Positions 6,706 to 14,957 of a stretch of 33,313 nucleotides of DNA are shown here, one piece after another (the first letter of the stretch is position 1; the number at the start of each line of letters is the position of its first letter). The position numbers and the translations under genes are program-made. Where the stretch lies: assembly GCA_910578735.1 (NCBI GenBank), contig CAJTSQ010000026.1:1-33313 (forward strand), in the 5' to 3' direction. Source of the DNA: an uncultured Oscillospiraceae bacterium (GTDB taxonomy: Bacteria > Bacillota > Clostridia > Oscillospirales > Oscillospiraceae). The notes beneath the pieces were generated by a model. The model had not been told where the DNA came from, searched no databases, and worked only from the letters and a program-made list of their open reading frames with translations.

Positions 6706-8190
6706 ATGCATACTTTTGAAACAAAAATTCAAGAGCTGAAAACCTCTGTTCTCACCGAGGTGGCCCGTCTGACCTGGGAGGACAAGCTCCAGACCGGCAT
6801 TCTGGACGTGCCCGAAAAGATCATCCCCGGCCCCGAGGCCAGCCTGCGCTGCTGCATCTACAAGGAGCGGGCCATCATCAACAGCCGGGTGAAGATGGCC
6901 ATGGGGGGCGACAAGACCAATCCCAGCGTGGTGGAGGTCCTGCCCATCGCCTGCGACGAGTGCCCTGTCACCGAGATGACGGTGAGCGCCTCCTGCCGGG
7001 GCTGTCTGGCCACCCGCTGTGTCCACGCCTGCCCCAAGGACGCCATCACCATTGTGAACCACCGGGCCACCATCGACCACAGCAAGTGCATCACCTGCGG
7101 CAAGTGCGTCAACGCCTGCCAGTACAGCGCCATTGTAAAGAACCAGCGCCCCTGTGAGAAGGGCTGCCCCGCCAAGGCCATCTCAATGGGTCCGGACAAA
7201 AAGGCCTCTATCGACATCAACGAGTGCATCTCCTGCGGCAACTGCGTCTATCAATGCCCCTTCGGCGCCATCCAGGACAAGTCCTGGATTGTGGACGCCA
7301 TCCAGATGATCCAGGGCGGCGCCCACTGGGGATACAAGACCTATGCGGTCATCGCTCCCTCCATCGCCGGCCAGTTCGCCCCGGCAACCTATGGCCAGGT
7401 GGTGTCCGGCATCAAGCAGCTGGGCTTCTCCGGCGTGGCCGAGGTGGCCCTGGGCGCCGACATGGTGGCCGACCGGGAGTCTGAGGAGCTGGTGGAGAAA
7501 GGGATACTCACCTCCTCCTGCTGCCCCGGCTTTGTGGGCTATGTGAAGAAGAAGCATCCCGAACTGAACCAGTATGTCTCCCACACCCCCTCCCCCATGG
7601 TCATGATCGGCCTGCACCTGAAGGAGAAGGAGCCCGACGCGAAAGTCGTTTTTATCGGCCCCTGCGTGGCCAAAAAGAAGGAGTTCCAGCTGGGCCGCAC
7701 CATGAACGCCATCGACTGCGTCCTCACCTACGAGGAGCTGTACGCCCTGTTCCAGTCCCGGGATATCGACCTGGAAAAGCTGGAGGAGGCTCCCCTGGAC
7801 GAGGCCAGCGGCTATGGCCGGAACTTCGCCCGCAGCGGCGGCGTGGCCGAGGCGGTGGTCCAGACCCTGAAGGAGAAGGGCTCCGACTTCCAGGTGAAGG
7901 CCGTCCCGTGCAGCGGCACCGCCGCCTGCGAGGTGTCCCTGATGAAGCTGAAGCTGGGCCGCCTGGAGGGCAACTTTATCGAGGGCATGGCCTGCGAGGG
8001 CGGCTGTGTCCAGGGGGCTGGCTGCCTGGTGCGCAGCCCCAAGAACAAGATAGACGTGGAGAAGCACGCCAAGCAGGCCAACGATCAGGGGCGCGGCGTG
8101 GTCCAGGCGGTGAACGCCGCCAGGGGCGTCGAGACCCCCGCCCCCGCCAAGGCTGCGGCCAAGGCGGAGAGCAAGGCTGAGAAAGCGTGA
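6706..8190 (+). CDS. [FeFe] hydrogenase, monomeric, group B-type
   Basis: The enzyme makes or consumes H2 at an H-cluster, most likely disposing of electrons from reduced ferredoxin during fermentation. ATG-6706 is chosen because AAGGAG lies 8-9 nt upstream; the frame is open further upstream but without a ribosome site. The 494 residues begin with about 75 residues of no clear motif. Cysteine-rich clusters follow, including CRGCLATRCVHAC, CITCGKCVNAC and CISCGNCVYQC ferredoxin-type [4Fe-4S] motifs. The H-domain motifs are TSSCCPGF (L1), GPCVAKKKE (L2) and MACEGGCVQGAG (L3). These deviate from the group A pattern (TSCCPGW, MPCxxKxxE) in the way I associate with group B enzymes of gut Firmicutes. 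The C-terminus is an Ala/Lys/Glu-rich tail of about 20 residues. The gene is monocistronic between a consensus promoter and a terminator; maturases HydEFG are not in the window. Confidence 0.92.
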   Translation: MHTFETKIQELKTSVLTEVARLTWEDKLQTGILDVPEKIIPGPEASLRCCIYKERAIINSRVKMAMGGDKTNPSVVEVLPIACDECPVTEMTVSASCRGCLATRCVHACPKDAITIVNHRATIDHSKCITCGKCVNACQYSAIVKNQRPCEKGCPAKAISMGPDKKASIDINECISCGNCVYQCPFGAIQDKSWIVDAIQMIQGGAHWGYKTYAVIAPSIAGQFAPATYGQVVSGIKQLGFSGVAEVALGADMVADRESEELVEKGILTSSCCPGFVGYVKKKHPELNQYVSHTPSPMVMIGLHLKEKEPDAKVVFIGPCVAKKKEFQLGRTMNAIDCVLTYEELYALFQSRDIDLEKLEEAPLDEASGYGRNFARSGGVAEAVVQTLKEKGSDFQVKAVPCSGTAACEVSLMKLKLGRLEGNFIEGMACEGGCVQGAGCLVRSPKNKIDVEKHAKQANDQGRGVVQAVNAARGVETPAPAKAAAKAESKAEKA

Positions 8191-8193
8191 TAA

Positions 8194-8229
8194 AACCCGC
8201 CGCCCCCTCCGGGGCGGCGGGTTATTCTT
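8194..8229 (+). terminator. Intrinsic terminator of the hydrogenase gene
   Basis: A 13-bp perfect GC-rich stem (8194-8206 with 8211-8223, loop CTCC) is followed by the U-rich TTATTCTT. It lies 3 nt after the hydrogenase stop codon. Confidence 0.9.
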
Positions 8230-8403
8230 GCCAGCCTCCTGGGACTTCAAAAAACATTCATTGATTTGGGGCGCATTTTTATGAATATAAAAAAGGCTTT
8301 CATTTGGAGACTGCTAATTTGCTTCCTTCTGATTGCTTTATCCTTGGGCGGAGAGGGCGGGAACCTCTCCGCCTCCGGCGGATGCGCTCCAGCCGGCCAC
8401 CGC

Positions 8404-8432
8404 TTGACAGAACCGTCCGCTTTTGTTATACT
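8404..8432 (+). promoter_or_regulatory. Consensus promoter of the ABC-F leader and gene
   Basis: TTGACA (8404-8409) and TATACT (8427-8432) are separated by exactly 17 bp. Transcription would start near 8439, about 218 nt before the ABC-F start codon, leaving room for the leader peptide and attenuator. The stretch 8230-8403 before it holds no gene I can support. Confidence 0.82.
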
Positions 8433-8462
8433 GTCCCCAACAAACAGATGGGAGGCGGGAAG

Positions 8463-8483
8463 ATGCGCAAAACCACTTGCTGA
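8463..8483 (+). CDS. Candidate leader peptide MRKTTC of the ABC-F attenuator
   Basis: A six-codon reading frame (Met-Arg-Lys-Thr-Thr-Cys, then TGA) begins 7 nt after a perfect GGAGG at 8451-8455, only about 25 nt from the predicted transcription start. A good ribosome site this close to the cap of the transcript, directly followed by an elaborate hairpin, is the layout of leader peptides that sense ribosome-targeting drugs by stalling. The peptide itself matches no leader I know. Function is inferred from position. Confidence 0.6.
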   Translation: MRKTTC

Positions 8484-8488
8484 CACCG

Positions 8489-8634
8489 TGACAGGAACAT
8501 TTTGACGAGCCGCTGTGACGGCTCTGTTCTGTCATGGGTCCGCAGGAGGAAACGCGCAGTCTTCCCCTTTCGGCTCATATGGGCGTACCGCGCCCCTGCC
8601 GCCGCGAGAGGGAGGTCCCTCTTGCGGTTTTTTT
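8489..8634 (+). promoter_or_regulatory. Transcription attenuator with intrinsic terminator before the ABC-F gene
   Basis: Three elements can be drawn. Hairpin 1 (8489-8534) has an outer stem TGACAG-G-AAC with GTTCTGTCA (one bulge) and an inner stem GAGCCG (8507-8512) with CGGCTC (8519-8524). The terminator hairpin has a 12-bp stem (8602-8613 with 8616-8627, one G-U pair) followed directly by seven Ts (8628-8634). A candidate antiterminator is the segment 8561-8573, which can pair with 8602-8615 (one mismatch, one bulge, several G-U pairs) and so mask the whole 5' arm of the terminator. CGGCTC occurs again at 8571-8576, overlapping that segment, so GAGCCG could pair with either copy and switch the structure. 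The terminator ends 22 nt before the ABC-F start codon. Confidence 0.75.
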
Positions 8635-8656
8635 GCGCATGACAGGAGGGGACGAT

Positions 8657-10141
8657 ATGTCACAAATCACCATACAGAATCTGCATTTCACCTACGACGG
8701 GGATCACACCCCGATATTTGAAAATCTGAACTTACAGCTGGACACCAACTGGAAGCTGGGCCTGGTGGGCCGGAACGGCCGGGGCAAGACCACCCTTCTC
8801 CGCCTGCTGGCGGGGGAGCTGGTGGGACAAGGGACGGTTTCGCTGCGGCAGCGGTGTCTCCGCTGGCCCAGGCCAGTGGCCGGCCCTTCCCTGCGGACGC
8901 TGGACGTCCTGCTGGAGGGGGTCCAGCCCGGAGAGGAGTGGCGGCTGAACTGGGAGCTGTCCAAGCTGGGGCTGGAGGAGGCTGTGCTGGACCGGCCCTT
9001 TGCCACCCTCAGCGGCGGGGAGCAGACCCGGGCCCTGCTGGCTGCCCTCTTCCTGGACGCGGGGGCCTACCCCATGATTGACGAACCCACCAACCACCTG
9101 GATGGCCCGGGCCGGGCGCTGGTGTCAGACTATCTTCGGGGCCTGGACCGGGGATTTCTCCTGGTCTCCCACGACCGGACCTTTCTGGACAGCTGTGTGG
9201 ACCACATCCTTGCTTTGAACCCCACCGGCCCGGAGCTGGTGCGGGGGACCTTCTCCAGCTGGTTCCGGGACAAGGAGGACCGTGACCGGGGAGAGGCCGC
9301 CCGGAACGAGAAGCTGAAGAGGGAGATACGCCGGCTGGAACAGGCCGCCGCCGACCGGAGACAAAAAGCGGATGCGGTGGAGCGGGCTAAAACCGGAATC
9401 TCCCAGAACGGGGTTGTCAAGCACGGCCTGCGGCCCTATCTGGGAGAGAAGTCCCGGAAGGGCCAGCAGCAGCGGAAAAACATCGAGCGGCGGGCGGACC
9501 GGGCCATTCAGGAAAAATCCGCCCTACTCAAGGACATCGAGCGGGCGGACAGCCTGAAGCTCGCCCCCCTGCCCTTCCACAGCAACAAACTGCTGGAGGC
9601 ACGGGAGCTGTCCGCCGCCTATCCCGGCGTGACCGGCAGTCCGGCCAGCTTCACCCTCCGTCAGGGAGACCGGCTCTGCCTGGACGGCGGCAACGGCTCG
9701 GGCAAGACCAGCCTGCTGCGGCTGATCCTGGGGGAGGAGGTCCCCCATACCGGGGCGCTGTTCCGGGCTTCGGGACTCATCATTTCCTATGTTCCGCAGA
9801 AGGCTGACCACCTGCGGGGCGGCCTCCTGGACTGGGTGGAGGGCCAGGGGGTGGACAGGACCCAGTTTCTCACCGTCCTGCGCAAGCTGGACTTCTCCAG
9901 GGCGCTCTTTGAACGGGACATGGCCGGATACAGCGCGGGCCAGCAGAAAAAGGTGCTGCTGGCAGCCAGCCTGTGCCAGCGCGCCCACCTGTACCTGTGG
10001 GACGAGCCGCTGAACTATATCGACCTGTTCTCCCGGATGCAGATTGAGCAGCTTCTCCTCCAGTTCCGGCCCACCCTGCTCTTTGTGGAGCATGACCAGG
10101 CGTTCCGGGCGAAAATTGCCGGGGAGATTGTGGCGCTGTAG
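8657..10141 (+). CDS. Lsa-like ABC-F ribosome protection protein
   Basis: This soluble ABC-F protein has two ATP-binding domains and no membrane segment. ATG-8657 is chosen because AGGAGGGG lies 7 nt upstream and MSQITIQNLHFTYDG is a normal ABC-F start; the frame is open upstream but runs through the terminator. The first domain has GRNGRGKTT, LSGGEQTR and MIDEPTNHLD. A basic inter-domain linker (about residues 200-310) follows, then a second domain with GGNGSGKTS, YSAGQQKK and LWDEPLNYID. DTNWKLGLVGRNGRGKTT is almost identical to the corresponding segment of enterococcal Lsa(A) as I remember it. Known Lsa/Vga relatives bind the ribosomal E site and displace lincosamides, streptogramin A and pleuromutilins. 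The upstream attenuator supports a drug-inducible role. The actual spectrum of this divergent member is unknown. Confidence 0.9.
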   Translation: MSQITIQNLHFTYDGDHTPIFENLNLQLDTNWKLGLVGRNGRGKTTLLRLLAGELVGQGTVSLRQRCLRWPRPVAGPSLRTLDVLLEGVQPGEEWRLNWELSKLGLEEAVLDRPFATLSGGEQTRALLAALFLDAGAYPMIDEPTNHLDGPGRALVSDYLRGLDRGFLLVSHDRTFLDSCVDHILALNPTGPELVRGTFSSWFRDKEDRDRGEAARNEKLKREIRRLEQAAADRRQKADAVERAKTGISQNGVVKHGLRPYLGEKSRKGQQQRKNIERRADRAIQEKSALLKDIERADSLKLAPLPFHSNKLLEARELSAAYPGVTGSPASFTLRQGDRLCLDGGNGSGKTSLLRLILGEEVPHTGALFRASGLIISYVPQKADHLRGGLLDWVEGQGVDRTQFLTVLRKLDFSRALFERDMAGYSAGQQKKVLLAASLCQRAHLYLWDEPLNYIDLFSRMQIEQLLLQFRPTLLFVEHDQAFRAKIAGEIVAL

Positions 10142-10152
10142 CAAAAGCCATC

Positions 10153-10181
10153 TTGTATTTTCCTACAAAATGTCGTATGAT
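10153..10181 (+). promoter_or_regulatory. Promoter of the nucleoside kinase-ptb-buk operon
   Basis: TTGTAT (10153-10158) and TATGAT (10176-10181) are 17 bp apart. A GC-rich hairpin in the leader (CCCGCC 10203-10208 with GGCGGG 10214-10219) lies between promoter and ribosome site. Confidence 0.65.
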
Positions 10182-10250
10182 AAAGGGAAGGAAATTCAGC
10201 GCCCCGCCTCCCCGGCGGGCGGAGCACGGCAACATAAAGGAGGCTATCCT

Positions 10251-11921
10251 ATGGAAGAGAAGAACATGATCGCGGTCACTGTAGACGGCAAGGAGTACAC
10301 CTACCCCCACGGGACACCCTACCGCACCATCGCGGCGGATTTTCAGGACCGGTTCCCCTGGGACATCCTGCTGGTCAACCGGGACGGAAAGCTCTGTGAG
10401 CTGCACAAGACGCTGGACCGGGACTGTACCCTGAAAATGCTCACGGCCCAGGACAAGCCCGGCATCCAGACCTATGAGCGCAGCGCGGTCTTCCTGATGC
10501 TGAAAGCTTTCTACGACGTGGCGGGCCGGGAAAACGTTGAGCGCCTGTCGGTGGAGTACTCCCTGAGCAGCGCCCTGTTCATCCTGGCCCGGGGCAGCTT
10601 CACCCTGGACCAGGACCTGCTGGACCGGGTGGAGGCCCGGATGCGGGAGCTGTCCGCCCAGGCCCTGCCCATCGAGAAGCGGTCCATCAGCACCGACGAC
10701 GCCTGCGAGCTGTTCCATCAGGCCGGCCAGTCCCACAAGGCCCAGCTCCTGGAGTTCCGGATCAACTCCCGGGTCAACATCTACTCCCTGGATGGCTTTG
10801 TAAATTACTTCTACGGCTATATGGTGCCTGACACCGGCTACATCCGGTGCTTTGGCCTGGAACTGTTTGAAAACGGCTTCGTCCTGCGCCTGCCCACCCA
10901 GAAGGACCCCGGCCGGCTGGGGGACTTCCGGCCCTCCCAAAAGGTCTTCCGGGAGCTCTACGCATCCACCCTGCGGTTCCAGGCCCTGAACGCCTCCAAC
11001 GTGGCGGAGCTGAATAAGACCATCTCCCAGGGCGGCGCCACCCCCCTGATCCTGGCCCATGAGGCCATGATGGAAAAAAAGATCGGCGACATCGCCGCCG
11101 AAATCGCCGCCCGTAAGGACGTCCGGTTTGTCATGATCGCCGGGCCCTCCTCCTCGGGAAAGACCACCTTCTCCCACCGGCTGTCCACCCAGCTGTGGGC
11201 CTGCGGCCTGCGGCCCCACGCCATCGCCACAGACAACTACTTCAAAAACCGGGAGGACACTCCCCGGGACGAGAACGGCAACTACGACTTTGAGGGCCTG
11301 GGCGCCATGGATGTGGAGCAGTTCAACACGGACATGGTCCAGCTGCTGAAGGGGGAGACGGTGGAGATTCCCACCTACAACTTCAAAAAGGGCGCCCGGG
11401 AGTACAATGGGAATTTCCTCACCCTGGGAGAGGGAGACGTGCTGGTCATCGAGGGCATCCACTGCCTCAATGAACAGTTCACCCACTCCCTGCCCAAGGA
11501 GAGCAAGTACCGCATCTACATCAGCTGCCTGACCACCCTGAACATCGACGGCCACAACCGCATCCCCACCACCGACGCCCGCCTCCTGCGGCGCATCGAG
11601 CGGGACGCACGCACCCGGGGCTACAGCGCTCAGGCCACCATCAAGATGTGGCCCTCCGTCCGGCGGGGGGAGGAGAACAACATCTTCCCCTTCCAGGACA
11701 GCGCAGACGTGATCTTCAACTCGGCGCTGATCTATGAGACCGCCCTGCTCAAGCCCTACGTCCAGCCCCTGCTCTTTGGCGTCCCCCGGGGCAGCGAGGA
11801 GTATATCGAGGCCAAACGGCTGCTGAAGTTCCTCAACTACTTCCTGCCTATCCCGGCAGACAACGTCCCCAAGACCTCCCTTATGCGGGAGTTCATCGGC
11901 GGGGGCTGCTACCACGTCTGA
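10251..11921 (+). CDS. TGS-domain nucleoside kinase (uridine kinase-like)
   Basis: This predicted cytoplasmic nucleoside kinase would phosphorylate uridine or a related nucleoside. ATG-10251 follows an AAAGGAGG site at 10235-10242. The 556 residues begin with a TGS-like domain (about 5-65) and a region resembling the second additional domain of threonyl-tRNA synthetase (about 70-230). A P-loop kinase domain follows (about 290-490) with GPSSSGKTT at 298-306 and DNYF and EGIHCLN segments like those of uridine kinase/phosphoribulokinase. This TGS-kinase fusion is widespread in Firmicutes and usually annotated simply as nucleoside kinase; its physiological substrate is not established as far as I know. 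It is 18 nt upstream of ptb and shares the operon, although no direct metabolic link is obvious. Confidence 0.85.
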   Translation: MEEKNMIAVTVDGKEYTYPHGTPYRTIAADFQDRFPWDILLVNRDGKLCELHKTLDRDCTLKMLTAQDKPGIQTYERSAVFLMLKAFYDVAGRENVERLSVEYSLSSALFILARGSFTLDQDLLDRVEARMRELSAQALPIEKRSISTDDACELFHQAGQSHKAQLLEFRINSRVNIYSLDGFVNYFYGYMVPDTGYIRCFGLELFENGFVLRLPTQKDPGRLGDFRPSQKVFRELYASTLRFQALNASNVAELNKTISQGGATPLILAHEAMMEKKIGDIAAEIAARKDVRFVMIAGPSSSGKTTFSHRLSTQLWACGLRPHAIATDNYFKNREDTPRDENGNYDFEGLGAMDVEQFNTDMVQLLKGETVEIPTYNFKKGAREYNGNFLTLGEGDVLVIEGIHCLNEQFTHSLPKESKYRIYISCLTTLNIDGHNRIPTTDARLLRRIERDARTRGYSAQATIKMWPSVRRGEENNIFPFQDSADVIFNSALIYETALLKPYVQPLLFGVPRGSEEYIEAKRLLKFLNYFLPIPADNVPKTSLMREFIGGGCYHV

Positions 11922-11939
11922 GCGGAGGAGGGACATTCC

Positions 11940-12839
11940 ATGGTAATCGCCGGCTTTCCCCAGCTGAAGTCAACGCTCCGCGAGCTGCCCCCCAAGGCCG
12001 CAGTGGTGGCCGCCGCCCACGACGAGCATACCCTCCAGGCGGTCTTCGCCGCCCGGCGGGACAATCTGATCCGCCCCATCCTGGTGGGGCGGCGGGAGGA
12101 GATCTTGTCCATCGCCCGCCGCCTGGGGGAAGATCTGGACCCGGACCAGGTGGCGGACGCCCCGGACGACGCCGGCTGTGCCGCCCAGTCGGTGGCCCTG
12201 ATCCGCTCTGGGGCGGGGGCCATGCTCATCAAGGGGATGCTGCCCACCGGCACACTGCTCAAGGCGGCGGTCCACAAGGAGACCGGCATCCGGACAGGCG
12301 CGGTGATGTCCCATGTGGCCATCCTAGACGTGCCCGGCTACCACAAGCTGCTCTATGTCACCGACGGCGGCATGGTAGTGGCCCCCGATCTGGAGCAAAA
12401 GCGCCATATTTTGCGCAACGCGGTGGACTTCTGCCGCTTTCTGGGCTACGACTGCCCCAAGGCGGCCGCCCTGTGCGCAGTGGAGACGGTAAATCCCGCC
12501 ATGCCCGAGACGGCGGACGCCGCCGCCCTAAAGGCCGAGGGGGAGCGGGGGGACTTCGGCCCCTGCCTGGTAGAGGGCCCCATCGCCCTGGACCTGGCCA
12601 CCGATGCCGAGGCCGCCCGGATTAAGGGCTACCGCAGTCCGGTGGCGGGCGACGCCGATATCCTGCTGGCCCCCTCCATCGCGGCGGGCAACCTGCTGGG
12701 CAAGTCGCTGTACGGCCTGGCCGGGGGCGAGATGGCCGGGGTGGTGCTGGGGGCAAGGGTCCCTATCACCGTCAACTCCCGGGGGGCCACCGCGGAGGAG
12801 AAGTACTGGTCCATCCTGATCTGCGCGGCGATGAAATAG
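11940..12839 (+). CDS. ptb: Phosphate butyryltransferase
   Basis: This enzyme converts butyryl-CoA and phosphate to butyryl-phosphate and CoA, the first step of the kinase route to butyrate. The 299-residue protein is a full-length member of the phosphate acetyl/butyryltransferase family, with motifs such as LIKGMLPTGTLLKAAVHKE, the SHVAILDVPGY segment and a C-terminal VPITVNSRGATAEEK region. ATG-11940 follows a GGAGGAGGG site. The gene is 9 bp from the butyrate kinase gene, whose ribosome site overlaps the ptb stop. Some close relatives are annotated as bifunctional enoyl-CoA hydratase/phosphate acetyltransferase, but pairing with buk makes butyryltransferase the best call. Confidence 0.9.
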   Translation: MVIAGFPQLKSTLRELPPKAAVVAAAHDEHTLQAVFAARRDNLIRPILVGRREEILSIARRLGEDLDPDQVADAPDDAGCAAQSVALIRSGAGAMLIKGMLPTGTLLKAAVHKETGIRTGAVMSHVAILDVPGYHKLLYVTDGGMVVAPDLEQKRHILRNAVDFCRFLGYDCPKAAALCAVETVNPAMPETADAAALKAEGERGDFGPCLVEGPIALDLATDAEAARIKGYRSPVAGDADILLAPSIAAGNLLGKSLYGLAGGEMAGVVLGARVPITVNSRGATAEEKYWSILICAAMK

Positions 12840-12848
12840 GAGGTTCCC

Positions 12849-13937
12849 ATGTCATATGATATTCTGGTTCTCAACCCCGGCTCCACCAGCACTAAGGCGG
12901 CGGTATACCGGGACGAGCGCCCCCTGATAGCCCGGAGCGTGGTCCACACCAATCAGGACCTGGCCCCCTACCCCACCCTCAACGACCAGCTGGACTACCG
13001 AGTGGGCATGGTGCGCAGCTGGCTGGCCCTGGAGGGCTACGAGCTGTCCCAGCTGTCCGCCGTGGTGGGCCGGGGGGGCATCATCCCCAATATCGTCTCC
13101 GGGGGCTACCTGGTGGACGAGGCCCTGACCGACTGCCTGCTCCATCACTCCGTGTTTGACCACGCCTCCAACCTGGGCGGGCTGATGGCCCGGGAATTTG
13201 CCCGGCCGCTGGATGTCCCCGCCTACATCTACGACGCCGTCACCAGCGACGAGCTGCTCCCCGAGGCCCGGGTCACCGGGTTTAAAGAGGTCACCCGCAC
13301 CAGCTTCTGCCACGTGCTCAACGCCCGGGCCACCGGCCACAAGTACGCCCAGGCCATGGGCCGGAAATATGAGGATATGAATCTGGTGGTGGCCCACCTG
13401 GGGGGCGGCATCTCGGTGTCCGCCCACTGCCGCGGGCGGATCATCGACTCGGTGTCTGACGACGCCGGGCCCTTCTCCCCGGACCGGAGCGGCAGCCTGA
13501 ACATGCTGTATGTGCTGGACCTGTGCTACTCCGGCAAATACACCAAGGCCCAGATGATGAAAAAGCTGCGGGGCGAAGGGGGCATGTCTGCCCTGCTGGG
13601 CACCCACGACTGCCAGGAGGTGGAGCGGCGCATCGCCGCCGGGGACGAGTGGGCCGCCCTGGTCTACCGGGCCCAGGCCCTCCAGATCGCCAAAGGGGTG
13701 GGCACCATGCTCGGCTGCTTCACCCAGCTGATTGACGCGGTCATCCTCACCGGCGGCCTGGCCCACTCCAAGCTGCTCACCGGCATGGTGACGGAATATC
13801 TCCACAGCCTGTGCCGGGTGGTGATCCTCCCGGGGGAGAACGAGATGGAGGCCCTGGCCCTGGGAGCGCTGCGGCTCCTGCGGGGGGAGGAGTCGGTCCA
13901 CGAGTTCCACCCCGTCTGCCCGCTGTCCCAGTCCTGA
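12849..13937 (+). CDS. buk: Butyrate kinase
   Basis: This kinase transfers phosphate from butyryl-phosphate to ADP, giving butyrate and ATP by substrate-level phosphorylation. It belongs to the acetate/butyrate kinase branch of the ASKHA superfamily. The 362 residues contain the N-terminal phosphate loop NPGSTSTK (9-16), the central HLGGGISV motif and a C-terminal ILTGGLAHSKLL segment that binds adenosine. Length is typical. ATG-12849 follows an AGGAGGT site spanning the ptb stop, so the two genes are coupled. Branched-chain fatty acid kinase activity is a possible alternative. A weak GC hairpin (GCCGC 13939-13943 with GCGGC 13951-13955) followed by TCCCATTTT may end the operon. Confidence 0.93.
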   Translation: MSYDILVLNPGSTSTKAAVYRDERPLIARSVVHTNQDLAPYPTLNDQLDYRVGMVRSWLALEGYELSQLSAVVGRGGIIPNIVSGGYLVDEALTDCLLHHSVFDHASNLGGLMAREFARPLDVPAYIYDAVTSDELLPEARVTGFKEVTRTSFCHVLNARATGHKYAQAMGRKYEDMNLVVAHLGGGISVSAHCRGRIIDSVSDDAGPFSPDRSGSLNMLYVLDLCYSGKYTKAQMMKKLRGEGGMSALLGTHDCQEVERRIAAGDEWAALVYRAQALQIAKGVGTMLGCFTQLIDAVILTGGLAHSKLLTGMVTEYLHSLCRVVILPGENEMEALALGALRLLRGEESVHEFHPVCPLSQS

Positions 13938-13991
13938 CGCCGCAGGCGAAGCGGCTCCCATTTTGACAGAGAAACGAGTGATCTATACCTT

Positions 13992-14957
13992 ATGATCGTG
14001 CTGGATTTGGAGTGGAACCGGGGCTATGACCGGGTAGCGCTGGATGAGATTCTTCAGATCGGCGCTGTCCGTATCGAAGCGCCGGGCGGGCCGGTTCTGG
14101 GCACCTTCAACGCCTGTATCCGGCCGTCCATCCACAAAAAGTTTGACCGGGGCGCCAAGTCCCTGCCGGCGCTGTCCGCCTGCCTGACCTCCGACCTGGA
14201 CTTTGTCACGGCGGCCAACCGCTTCCGCGCCTGGTGCGGCGGCGAGACCGCCTTTGCCCTCTGGGGGGACGATGACCTGGACACCCTGGACAAAAACTGC
14301 CGGCACTGGGGGGGCCCCCCCATCCCGGTGGACACCGTATACAACTTTCAGCTGGCCTTCTCCCGCCTGCTGGAGACAGAACAGCAGATCGCCCTGTGGC
14401 GGGCCGCGGAGTACTGCCGCATCCCAGACACCTTCGAGTTCCATAACGCCCTCTATGATGCCCTATACACCGCCCTGGTGGGGGCCTGGCTCACCCCGGA
14501 GGCCCTGGCCTACCGGCCGCCTCCCAAGCTCCGCCGCCGGCCGGCTCTGCGGCTGTCCCGGCTTCCCTTCCCCCGGCAGCCCAGACAGAAGGTGGGCCCC
14601 TTCCCTACCCCGGCCCAAGTGTTGGATGCCAAACTTAGCCGCAAGCCGGCCTGTCCCCTGTGCGGACAGACCGGCTGCGTGACCCAGTGGCGTTTTCCCG
14701 CCCTGGGAAAGGACAATATCCCCCAACAATACTACGCCGTCTTCTCCTGTCCGGAACACGGGCGCTTTCTCTGCCGCCTGGCCCTGGCCCGGCTGGAGGA
14801 CGGGACCTGGCGGGGGCGGCGCTTCGTCCCGGAGCTCACGCCGGAACTGATTCTGGAGTACGACGCGGCCCTCCGGGGCGGCGTCCACGTCTGCAAAGCC
14901 GGCAAGCGGAAGCGGCGGCGCCGGCAGCGCGGTCAGCCCTCTCTGGCCCAGCCGTAG
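13992..14957 (+). CDS. DEDDh-type 3'-5' exonuclease with C-terminal cysteine pairs
   Basis: The N-terminal half is an RNase T/DnaQ-like 3'-5' exonuclease domain. The first motif is DLE (Asp5, Glu7), the second Asp lies in WGDDDLDTL (about 93-95), and the third is HNALYDA (His151, Asp156). These are the metal-binding residues of the DEDDh class, so the protein is probably active on DNA or RNA ends. The C-terminal part (about 170-321) has CPLCGQTGC and CPEHGRFLC, which may bind zinc, and ends in a strongly basic tract (KRKRRRRQR), perhaps for nucleic-acid contact. The substrate is unknown. ATG-13992 has only a weak GAGTG upstream, but the start cannot lie later because Asp5 is catalytic. The last 25 bp overlap the convergent glpK gene. 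Confidence 0.75.
   Translation: MIVLDLEWNRGYDRVALDEILQIGAVRIEAPGGPVLGTFNACIRPSIHKKFDRGAKSLPALSACLTSDLDFVTAANRFRAWCGGETAFALWGDDDLDTLDKNCRHWGGPPIPVDTVYNFQLAFSRLLETEQQIALWRAAEYCRIPDTFEFHNALYDALYTALVGAWLTPEALAYRPPPKLRRRPALRLSRLPFPRQPRQKVGPFPTPAQVLDAKLSRKPACPLCGQTGCVTQWRFPALGKDNIPQQYYAVFSCPEHGRFLCRLALARLEDGTWRGRRFVPELTPELILEYDAALRGGVHVCKAGKRKRRRRQRGQPSLAQP

Noticed and set aside
8281..8505. Small frame starting MNIKKAFIWRLLICFLLIALSLGG with a signal-peptide look
   Set aside because: The ribosome site is poor, the rest of the frame runs over the ABC-F promoter and leader peptide, and the sequence after the hydrophobic stretch has no protein-like pattern.
9870..11936. A 688-codon open frame antisense to the ABC-F and nucleoside kinase genes
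   Set aside because: It spans the ends of two well-supported genes on the other strand and shows only low-complexity shadow composition.
13963..13991. TTGACA and TATACC before the exonuclease start as a promoter
   Set aside because: The spacing is only 15 bp and the predicted transcription start would fall after the ATG, which cannot be moved downstream because Asp5 is catalytic.
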